NCBI GenBank assembly: GCA_003536545.1
Contig: DPZW01000133.1
Location: forward strand, 423 to 9,553
DNA from: Rhodospirillaceae bacterium
GTDB lineage: Bacteria > Pseudomonadota > Alphaproteobacteria > UBA11073
Length of the DNA: 9,131 nucleotides
Reading direction: 5' to 3'
Shown here one piece after another: positions 1-4,359 of this stretch (position 1 is its first letter; each line of letters begins with the position of its first letter). The notes under the pieces are model-generated. The model ran no database searches, was not told the DNA's origin, and was given only the letters and a program-made list of their open reading frames with translations. Made by a program: the position numbers and the translations under genes.

Positions 1-340
1 ATCCGCCTGGCAGCCCGGCCGCGCCTTTGCAGGTTTGAAAAATATGGCGAAGTTGTGTGATGCGATCTGGTACGAAGCCGGCGATCATTCCACCGATTTT
101 AATTATTACACCAAACGCGGCCTGCTCGCGCTCGTGCTCGGCTCCACAGTTGTTTACTGGTTGCAGGACGAGTCGGATGATTTCGAGCGCACAGAGGAAT
201 TCCTGGAAGCCCGCATTGAAAATGCGATGCAGGCAGGCAAAATCGCTGGCAGCGTGAAAAATCTTGGCAGCTTATTTGAGAAAGCCAAAGATCTTTCAGC
301 GATCGCCGAAATTTTGCCCAAGCGCAAAAAAGCGGCCTAG
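1..340 (+). CDS. COQ9-family ubiquinone biosynthesis protein (C-terminal part)
   Basis: The frame is open from the left edge (first complete codon at base 2) to a TAG at 338-340, giving about 112 visible residues, so the start lies outside the window. The TTG at 35 is inside the open frame and is unlikely to be the real start. The visible part carries the COQ9 pattern DAIWYEAGD, then STDFNYYTKR, a hydrophobic stretch ending STVVYWLQD, an acidic segment, and a final amphipathic helix ending in a Lys-rich tail. COQ9 proteins bind lipids and assist the COQ7 hydroxylation step of ubiquinone synthesis; the bacterial relatives are mostly alphaproteobacterial and about 200-230 residues long. Those statements are family knowledge. 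No clear intrinsic terminator follows, only a weak CCAGT/ACTGG inverted repeat at 346-368 around a T run. It is not functionally linked to the flagellar genes next door. Confidence 0.85.
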   Translation, partial: SAWQPGRAFAGLKNMAKLCDAIWYEAGDHSTDFNYYTKRGLLALVLGSTVVYWLQDESDDFERTEEFLEARIENAMQAGKIAGSVKNLGSLFEKAKDLSAIAEILPKRKKAA

Positions 341-410
341 CCGGACCAGTGAACTTTTTTGAAACTGGATTGTTGGTGGGATATCAACACCTAACTCGCG
401 GAGAGAATCC

Positions 411-491
411 ATGAAAAGCGCATTACTCTGGTTAATCGGCATCCCGATCCCCATCATTATCCTGCTGAATATTTTCGGCGTTTTAGGCTAG
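411..491 (+). CDS. 26-residue single-pass hydrophobic small protein
   Basis: An ATG at 411 follows a good Shine-Dalgarno sequence (GGAGAG at 400-405) and opens a 26-codon frame ending in TAG at 489-491. The peptide starts MKSALLWLIGIPIPI, continues with an Ile/Leu-rich run, and ends GVLG. Nearly all of it would form one transmembrane helix, with a Lys near the N terminus suggesting N-in orientation. The double Pro motif IPIP resembles short membrane proteins I recall from other proteobacterial genomes, but I cannot confirm a family name. It lies 70 bp downstream of the COQ9-family gene on the same strand and converges on fliE, with only four bases between the two stop codons. Its function is unknown. 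The good ribosome-binding site and the conserved-looking composition are the reasons for calling it. Confidence 0.6.
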   Translation: MKSALLWLIGIPIPIIILLNIFGVLG

Positions 492-495
492 GAAC

Positions 496-801
496 CTAGA
501 CGGCTGTTCTCATCACATCCTGGATTGCCTGCACCAGGCGATCCCGGATGGAGACCACAGTCTGCAATGTCACCTCGGCATTGTTAATTGCCGTCATCAC
601 ATCGACCATATTGGCTTTGCCCACAGCGGCCTGCTGGCCAACTTCCTCGGCACGTTTCTGGGTCTCCGTCACACTATTGGTAGCCTGTCTCAGCATATCA
701 CCAAAGGACATTCCGCCTACATCATCGGATGCACCACCAATTTTAGGCAGACCCGCGGCCTGGCCGTATTTTGTGACTGCGTCGGCGATATTTCCAATCA
801 T
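496..801 (-). CDS. fliE: Flagellar hook-basal body protein FliE
   Basis: This 101-residue protein has the usual FliE length. FliE joins the MS ring to the proximal rod and is one of the first proteins exported through the flagellar type III apparatus. The N-terminal half is Gly-rich and variable; the conserved C-terminal half runs from about residue 45 and shows the FliE pattern of KANMVDVMTAINNAEVTLQT followed by VVSIRDRLVQAIQDVMR. The start is supported by GGAG eight bases upstream on the minus strand. It is the third gene of flgB-flgC-fliE, 42 bp after flgC. In many Alphaproteobacteria fliQ follows fliE; here the series stops and the next gene converges, so fliE is probably last in its transcript. 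I see no intrinsic terminator behind it. Confidence 0.93.
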   Translation of the reverse strand: MIGNIADAVTKYGQAAGLPKIGGASDDVGGMSFGDMLRQATNSVTETQKRAEEVGQQAAVGKANMVDVMTAINNAEVTLQTVVSIRDRLVQAIQDVMRTAV

Positions 802-843
802 TTCAATCTCCAGATTCTTTCAACTATACCATCATTTGGTTAA

Positions 844-1254
844 TTAAGCTCTAATGGAGTTAATGGTCTGGGCCACCATGGCCTTCACCAGATCCATTGC
901 TGCCAGGCTGGCTTCGTAACTGCGCTGTGCTTCGCGCAGATCCGCAGTTTCCAGAACCGTGCTGACATTTGGCAATTTGATATAACCGCTGGCATCTGCT
1001 GCGGGATGGCTGGGGTCAAAGCGCGTTCTGAATTCAGATTTATCCTGAACAATGCCCCCCACTTTTAACACATTTGCGCCCATTTCGCGGTCAAACACAT
1101 TCTTAAAACTGACCATCTGACGACGATAAGGATCTTCACCGGGTTGTACGGCTGTTGAGTCCGCGTTCGCAATGTTCTGCGCGATAACTTTGATGCGCTG
1201 CGCCTGGGCGGACATTCCGCTGGCTGCGATGCTCATGCTTGCTGAGAGTTCCAT
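844..1254 (-). CDS. flgC: Flagellar basal-body rod protein FlgC
   Basis: At 136 residues this is a full-length FlgC, a proximal rod subunit exported through the flagellar secretion gate. The N-terminal helix contains the rod/hook signature around QRIKVIAQNIANAD (residues 19-32), followed by the typical FlgC sequence PYRRQMVSFKNVF (42-54). The C-terminal helix, with AQRSYEASLAAMDLVKAM, is the matching coiled-coil segment found in rod proteins. The ATG at 1254 is preceded by AGGGGA on the minus strand, a strong ribosome-binding site. It lies 21 bp downstream of flgB and 42 bp upstream of fliE, so the three are almost certainly one operon. The termination region reads TAATTAA in the coding sense. 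Nothing looks truncated or unusual. Confidence 0.95.
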   Translation of the reverse strand: MELSASMSIAASGMSAQAQRIKVIAQNIANADSTAVQPGEDPYRRQMVSFKNVFDREMGANVLKVGGIVQDKSEFRTRFDPSHPAADASGYIKLPNVSTVLETADLREAQRSYEASLAAMDLVKAMVAQTINSIRA

Positions 1255-1275
1255 GATCTTTCCCCTATCCTAATC

Positions 1276-1674
1276 TTATCGTTGTTTACCAGCTGCGGTC
1301 ATCAGCATATTAATTTGCTTTTTGTAGATACTGCTGACCAATTGAAAATCCATTACGTTCTGTGTTGCCTTGCGTGTTTCATCTTCCAAATTCACGCTGT
1401 TCCCTGTGGGATAAACTTCCGTTGGGCGGCGGTTTACGGTGGCAACTCCCGCGCTCAGGCTTGGGCGTGCAGAAGTCATATGCATTCTATTGGTTTCTGA
1501 CATGGGCACTGCGGCCATGCCTTTCAAAACTGTTTTAAAGCTGGGCTCAGATACATCCATGGCACGGTAGCCCGGCGTGTCGGCATTCGCGATATTCTGC
1601 GTCAAAACCTGCTGGCGGCCCGACAGCCACTGCATGCGGCTTTCAAGATTGTTCATTAAGCTCAATTCAGACAT
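1276..1674 (-). CDS. flgB: Flagellar basal-body rod protein FlgB
   Basis: This 132-residue protein is FlgB, a proximal rod component next to FliE. The rod-family signature QNIANADTPGYRAMDV occupies about residues 26-41, and the C-terminal helix contains VMDFQLVSSIYKKQINMLMTA-like features typical of FlgB. Length is normal. The start at 1674 has GGGAGAG about six bases upstream on the minus strand. It is the first gene of the leftward flgB-flgC-fliE operon. Upstream, at 1728-1743, is a strong sigma-54 promoter match facing this gene, placing the transcript start near 1717 and leaving a leader of roughly 43 nt. That predicts middle or late class control by a sigma-54 activator, as known for rod genes of several Alphaproteobacteria; the control is inferred from the promoter only. 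Confidence 0.95.
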   Translation of the reverse strand: MSELSLMNNLESRMQWLSGRQQVLTQNIANADTPGYRAMDVSEPSFKTVLKGMAAVPMSETNRMHMTSARPSLSAGVATVNRRPTEVYPTGNSVNLEDETRKATQNVMDFQLVSSIYKKQINMLMTAAGKQR

Positions 1675-1726
1675 TTTAACTCTCCCTACCCATTGAACGG
1701 CCGGTGTTCCGGCTCGTGCCCTGACT

Positions 1727-1744
1727 ATGCAATTGGCATGCCAA
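1727..1744 (-). promoter_or_regulatory. Sigma-54 promoter for flgB-flgC-fliE
   Basis: On the minus strand this stretch reads TTGGCATGCCAATTGCAT. Compared with the sigma-54 consensus TGGCACG-N4-TTGCW, the match is TGGCATG-CCAA-TTGCA: every consensus base except one (T for C at position 6), with the invariant GG and GC exactly 12 bases apart. The -12 GC falls at 1729-1730, so transcription should start near 1717, 43 bases before the flgB ATG. Orientation, spacing and the nature of the downstream genes agree. No activator site could be assigned with confidence. Confidence 0.85.
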
Positions 1745-1761
1745 ACGGGTGCAAATATAAT
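1733..1761 (+). promoter_or_regulatory. Sigma-70-like promoter, divergent from flgB
   Basis: On the plus strand TTGGCA at 1733-1738 (five of six bases of TTGACA) and a perfect TATAAT at 1756-1761 are separated by exactly 17 bp. Predicted transcription start is about 1768. Its -35 hexamer lies inside the palindrome that also supplies the sigma-54 -24 element of the opposite promoter. The transcript would run about 245 nt before the pilin-like gene. Activity is inferred from sequence only. Confidence 0.5.
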
Positions 1762-1893
1762 AAGTTATTGTTTTACAATGTTTTATTTCATGGGCCTCTA
1801 GAACGCAAGTTCCAGAGAATCAATGTTGGGCCTAGTCAATTGCAGGAAGGCCTTCCCGCCCTCTGGCACTTGCCCATAGCTCTTTCCAAATAC
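1762..1893 (+). other. Non-coding stretch between divergent genes, with inverted repeats
   Basis: No credible reading frame covers this part of the 339-bp intergenic region. It holds several short symmetric elements. ATTGT/ACAAT arms with a 3-base spacer lie at 1767-1779. At 1796-1817 a hairpin of two 4-bp stems split by one A-C mismatch closes on a GCAA (GNRA-type) tetraloop. A perfect 12-bp palindrome, GGAAGGCCTTCC, lies at 1845-1856. GGGCCT occurs at 1792-1797 and 1828-1833 and each copy can pair with AGGCC at 1848-1852. If the promoter at 1733-1761 is active, this would be the leader of the pilin-like gene or a separate small RNA. The palindrome could equally be an activator site about 130 bp upstream of the sigma-54 start. 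Confidence 0.4.
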
Positions 1894-1895
1894 CT

Positions 1896-1955
1896 AAAAA
1901 ATCTTAAAAAAAGAGTTAAAAGCCTAAAAAATTCAGGGGATTGCAACCTTATAAT
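1896..1955 (+). promoter_or_regulatory. Pilin promoter: phased A-tracts plus consensus -10
   Basis: A perfect TATAAT lies at 1950-1955, which puts the start of transcription near 1962 and about 52 nt before the pilin ATG. No good -35 hexamer is present at the right distance. Instead, four A-tracts at 1896-1901, 1906-1912, 1918-1921 and 1926-1931 have centres about 10 bp apart, in phase with the DNA helix, and end at about -31. This arrangement is expected to bend the DNA and resembles an extended UP element. It fits strong expression of a structural protein; strength is inference. Confidence 0.55.
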
Positions 1956-2013
1956 GCTAGTGTATTATTTGGTTCTGATTCAATTATCTGCACCTTAGAG
2001 AGAGGCTAATTCT

Positions 2014-2574
2014 ATGGCTAACTTAATTATTACAATCATCTCGATTGCCCTTGTCGCCGTTGCGGCCCTGATGGGTGCATATTATGGGGGTACGGCATTC
2101 CTGCAAGGCCAGGGTAAGGCCTATGCGAACTCGTTCGTTTCCCAGGGTGAGCAAATTATTGCCGCCTGGTCTATTTACGCGGCTGACCGCGGCGGTTCAT
2201 GGACATTGGCAAACGTTGCTGCACTAAGCTCGGTTTCACCAGCCTATATCACTTCTGCGCCGCAGCCACCTGCAGGTGTGACCAACTCTGCGGCCCCCAG
2301 CGTCTGGACCACGGTTAACCTGTCTGACATTTCTGCAGGTACATCCACCACCTTTAATGCTGTTTATGTTCGCCTGACAGATGACAGTGCCGGGGCAAAC
2401 GTTTGTAATCTGGTTTCCCAAATGATTGGCGGATCTTCTGCATTACCAACACGGACGTCTGTTGCCAACAACATCAACGGTTCAACGGGTAAATTCGGTT
2501 GTGTCTTCGTCAACACGAGTGCTTCCGTACTTGGAACTGGCGATACCAAATACATCTACTACCGCGCCTACTAA
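2014..2574 (+). CDS. Pilin-like (type IV pilin/pseudopilin type) protein
   Basis: This 186-residue protein begins with a hydrophobic helix (about residues 4-24) ending in MGAYYGGTAF, then an amphipathic stretch with SFVSQGEQIIAAWSIYAADRGG (40-61), and a Thr/Ser/Ala-rich beta-like C-terminal part with two cysteines (131 and 163) that could form the C-terminal disulfide loop of pilins. The layout matches type IVb-like pilins, in which the N-terminal helix packs the filament core. There is no conventional prepilin leader: an in-frame TAG at 1996-1998 sits just upstream, and the protein lacks the usual cleavage Gly and the Glu at mature position 5. AGAGAGG at 1999-2005 supports the ATG. It has its own promoter and a strong terminator, so it is a separate transcription unit placed among flagellar genes. 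I recognise the architecture but not a named family; a different membrane-anchored surface protein is possible. Confidence 0.65.
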   Translation: MANLIITIISIALVAVAALMGAYYGGTAFLQGQGKAYANSFVSQGEQIIAAWSIYAADRGGSWTLANVAALSSVSPAYITSAPQPPAGVTNSAAPSVWTTVNLSDISAGTSTTFNAVYVRLTDDSAGANVCNLVSQMIGGSSALPTRTSVANNINGSTGKFGCVFVNTSASVLGTGDTKYIYYRAY

Positions 2575-2592
2575 GCGGTATTCACTCCCTTT

Positions 2593-2630
2593 AAACACCG
2601 CCTGACCTATGTCCGGCGGTGTTTTTATTT
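2593..2630 (+). terminator. Intrinsic terminator of the pilin-like gene
   Basis: A perfect 10-bp stem, AAACACCGCC at 2593-2602 with GGCGGTGTTT at 2615-2624, encloses a 12-base loop and runs into a T-rich tract ending at 2630. It is 18 bp past the pilin stop codon, a textbook Rho-independent terminator. Only 15 bp separate its T tract from the next start codon at 2646. Confidence 0.93.
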
Positions 2631-2645
2631 GGTAAGATTTTCGCA

Positions 2646-2975
2646 ATGGCAAAAGACTCAGAGCCCCCTGTAAACCCAAAGACCAAGGCGATTGCTCTGG
2701 CCTTTGATCCTTTGCGGGATACAACGCCCCGTGTGGTCGCCACAGGTAAAGGTGCATTGGCGGAACAAATCCTGCGCCTGGCATTTGATAACGGTATCCG
2801 CGTCCGGAAAGATGAAACTCTCACGGAAATGCTGGGGCTGGTTGAAATTGATCATGAAATTCCCGTGGCAGCCATTGTCGCGGTTGCTGAGATACTCAGC
2901 TATGTTTACCGTGAGAATGGAAAAATGAAATTGGTTCGTGAAGCCCGTAATATCCGTCTGGGAGATAATGAATGA
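2646..2975 (+). CDS. Stand-alone FlhB C-terminal-domain protein (export switch paralogue)
   Basis: The 109-residue product, counted from the ATG at 2646, is a soluble homologue of the cytoplasmic domain of FlhB/EscU/YscU/HrcU export-switch proteins. It shows NPKTKAIALAF (10-20), PRVVATGKGALAEQILRLA (28-46), IRV (51-53) and EIPVAAIVAVAEILSYVY (71-88), matching in order the FlhB segments NPTHYAVAL, PxVxAKGxGxLA, IPV and IPxELYxAVAEVLAYVY. It has no membrane helices, so it is not FlhB itself but resembles the short paralogues known as YlqH in Bacillus or FlhX in epsilonproteobacteria. The autocleavage motif NPTH reads NPKT, so normal self-cleavage is not expected. An upstream in-frame GTG at 2619 lies within the terminator stem and was rejected as start. 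It overlaps the next gene by ATGA and heads the operon that ends in fliP. Confidence 0.85.
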   Translation: MAKDSEPPVNPKTKAIALAFDPLRDTTPRVVATGKGALAEQILRLAFDNGIRVRKDETLTEMLGLVEIDHEIPVAAIVAVAEILSYVYRENGKMKLVREARNIRLGDNE

Positions 2976-3214
2976 GTGAACTTGCCGCCATCCAGCTAGA
3001 GCTGCAGGAAATAACTGCCGAACTGATGGATGCTGCCGAAAAAATTGATGCTGGCGTATCGCTGGACCTCTCCCCGCTGGGGCCGCGCGCGCAAGACTTA
3101 TGCCATCGCATTCTCACGCTACCGCCCGAAGAAGCCATGGCCATGCTTGCAGAGATGAACATTGCGGTGGATATCCTCAGCGATCTTTCAGAGAAATTAA
3201 AATCCTCCCCATGA
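2972..3214 (+). CDS. 80-residue helical protein of the fliO-fliP operon, unknown function
   Basis: The start codon overlaps the stop of the FlhB-like gene (ATGA) and has GGAG at 2961-2964 ahead of it; its own stop overlaps the fliO start in the same way. This tight coupling makes it a real gene. The product is predicted to be almost all helical: an acidic N-terminal helix with LAAIQLELQEITAELMDAAE, a break with SLDLSPLGPRAQDLCHRI (29-46), then PPEEAMAMLAEMNIAVDIL and a Lys-tipped end. It has no signal peptide or membrane segment, so it should be cytoplasmic. Size, acidity and position between export-apparatus genes would suit a FliT/FlgN-like export chaperone or a partner of the FlhB-like protein, but I see no signature and do not assign one. 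Confidence 0.8.
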   Translation: MSELAAIQLELQEITAELMDAAEKIDAGVSLDLSPLGPRAQDLCHRILTLPPEEAMAMLAEMNIAVDILSDLSEKLKSSP

Positions 3215-3549
3215 TGACCACTGCCACAATTGCCAATGCCGTTCTCAGCCTTATCCTGGTGGTTTGCCTGATTTTGCTGACCGCCCAGTTATTTAAATGG
3301 TGGCAGAGCGAGCGCGGCAAGCCCGCTCGCCCAGGTTTTAAAAACCCGGATATAGGCCTCCCCAATTCGCTGGATATCATTGAAACCCGCGCGATTGATT
3401 TCAAACGCAAGCTTGTTCTGGTTCGGCGCGGCGATCGGCTTCATCTCTTGCTCTGCGGCGAAGGGCGGGATATCGTCGTGGAAACAGGGATTCCCTATCA
3501 GGTGCCAATGCATGACCCAGCCTCGCCAGATACAAAACAGCATGGATAA
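3211..3549 (+). CDS. fliO: Flagellar biosynthetic protein FliO
   Basis: The open frame extends upstream to 3100, but the ATG at 3211, which overlaps the previous stop as ATGA, gives a 112-residue protein with the right FliO layout. An N-terminal membrane helix covers about residues 8-28, followed by a basic stretch, KWWQSERGKPAR, and a small beta-rich cytoplasmic domain with LDIIETRAIDFKRKLVLVRR, HLLLC and DIVVETGI. This domain pattern is typical of FliO, which acts as a scaffold for assembly of the FliP ring in the export gate and is not part of the final channel in every species. The immediately following gene is fliP, overlapping by eight bases, which confirms the identification. FliO sequences are poorly conserved, so the context carries much of the weight. 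Confidence 0.9.
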   Translation: MMTTATIANAVLSLILVVCLILLTAQLFKWWQSERGKPARPGFKNPDIGLPNSLDIIETRAIDFKRKLVLVRRGDRLHLLLCGEGRDIVVETGIPYQVPMHDPASPDTKQHG

Positions 3550-4351
3550 TTCCGCGCAAAAAAAATCATGGATTCGCAGATGGGGCTTCCCCGTCATTAC
3601 CATTCTATTGCTGTCTCTCCTTTGGACCAGCTCATCATGGGCCCAGACTTTATCTCTCAGCCTGGGTGAAGAAGGCGCAGGCCCCGGCACCATCGCCAAC
3701 CGCGTGGTACAGCTTTTGGCCCTGACAACAATTCTTTCCCTTGCACCATCTATCCTGATGATGGTGACATCATTCACACGGATTATTGTGGTGCTCTCGC
3801 TGCTGCGAACTGCATTGGGTCTGCAACAAACGCCGCCCAATACTGTTTTGATGAGTCTGGCGGTATTCCTGACCATTTTCATCATGACCCCTACTTTCAA
3901 TGCATCATGGGAAGCTGGCATCAAACCCATGATTGAAGAAAAAATTGAGGCGGTTGAAGGTTTCAACCGTGCGGCCGTTCCGTTCAAGGAGTTTATGCTC
4001 CTCCATACTTTTGCGGATGACCTGAAACTGTTCACGGATCTGGCGAATGCCGGCACCGGCCAGGAAGCATCTGAAGACAGCGCAGCAACCAAAGACATCC
4101 CCCTCCATGCGATTGTCCCGGCCTTTATGATTTCAGAACTCAAACGTGCATTTGAAATTGGTTTTCTGATTTTTATCCCGTTCTTGATTATTGATATGGT
4201 GGTTGCATCTATTTTGATGTCGATGGGTATGATGATGCTGCCGCCGGTGATGATCTCTATCCCGTTCAAGCTGATTTTCTTTGTGTTGGTAGATGGCTGG
4301 AAATTAATCACCAGCAGCCTGATTCAAAGTTATGCTGTCACCACCCAATAA
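3542..4351 (+). CDS. fliP: Flagellar export gate protein FliP
   Basis: Counted from the ATG at 3542, this 269-residue protein is FliP, the core subunit of the FliP-FliQ-FliR export gate. A basic N terminus and a hydrophobic signal segment (about 15-34) end at SSWAQT, a plausible signal peptidase site; FliP is known to carry a cleavable signal in several species. Further membrane segments lie around 54-74, 78-96, 101-117, 203-222 and 236-252. Two conserved FliP regions are clear: PAFMISELKRAFEIGFLIF (193-211) and LPPVMISIPFKLIFFVLVDGW (233-253). The loop between, with an acidic EASEDSAATKD stretch, is the usual variable periplasmic part. It overlaps fliO and has no strong Shine-Dalgarno, consistent with coupling. 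It is last in its operon; fliQ and fliR do not follow. Its stop codon touches the stop of the opposite-strand TPR gene. Confidence 0.97.
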   Translation: MDNSAQKKSWIRRWGFPVITILLLSLLWTSSSWAQTLSLSLGEEGAGPGTIANRVVQLLALTTILSLAPSILMMVTSFTRIIVVLSLLRTALGLQQTPPNTVLMSLAVFLTIFIMTPTFNASWEAGIKPMIEEKIEAVEGFNRAAVPFKEFMLLHTFADDLKLFTDLANAGTGQEASEDSAATKDIPLHAIVPAFMISELKRAFEIGFLIFIPFLIIDMVVASILMSMGMMMLPPVMISIPFKLIFFVLVDGWKLITSSLIQSYAVTTQ

Positions 4352-4359
4352 TTATTGGG
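4344..4359. repeat. 16-bp perfect palindrome over two converging stop codons
   Basis: CCCAATAATTATTGGG is its own reverse complement and covers the TAA of fliP (4349-4351) and the TAA of the TPR gene (4352-4354). A run of seven T follows on the plus strand at 4371-4377 after an 11-base gap. It might help terminate transcription, but the hairpin is AT-rich in its centre and the gap is too long for a classical terminator. Confidence 0.45.

Noticed and set aside
344..370. Terminator after the COQ9-family gene
   Set aside because: The arms are only five bases (CCAGT/ACTGG) and the T run is in the loop, not after the stem.
1864..1878. TGGCAC followed by TTGC as a rightward sigma-54 promoter
   Set aside because: The TTGC is only a few bases after the GG, and the next GC is 14 bases away, so the obligatory 12-base GG-GC spacing is not met.
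1693..1998. 101-codon plus-strand frame across the divergent intergenic region
   Set aside because: It has no Shine-Dalgarno, runs through both promoters and the A-tracts, and encodes a Lys-rich sequence made by those tracts.
2619..2645. GTG at 2619 as start of the FlhB-like protein
   Set aside because: It lies in the terminator stem and adds MFLFGKIFA, which has no counterpart in the family; the ATG at 2646 fits better.
3100..3210. Upstream extension of fliO
   Set aside because: It is the out-of-frame shadow of the 80-residue gene; the ATGA junction and the membrane helix directly after 3211 decide the start.
3289..4311. Minus-strand open frame of 340 codons opposite fliO and fliP
   Set aside because: It is antisense to two clear genes, begins without a ribosome-binding site, and its Ile/Arg/Ser-rich product has no domain pattern; it is the mirror of fliP codon use.
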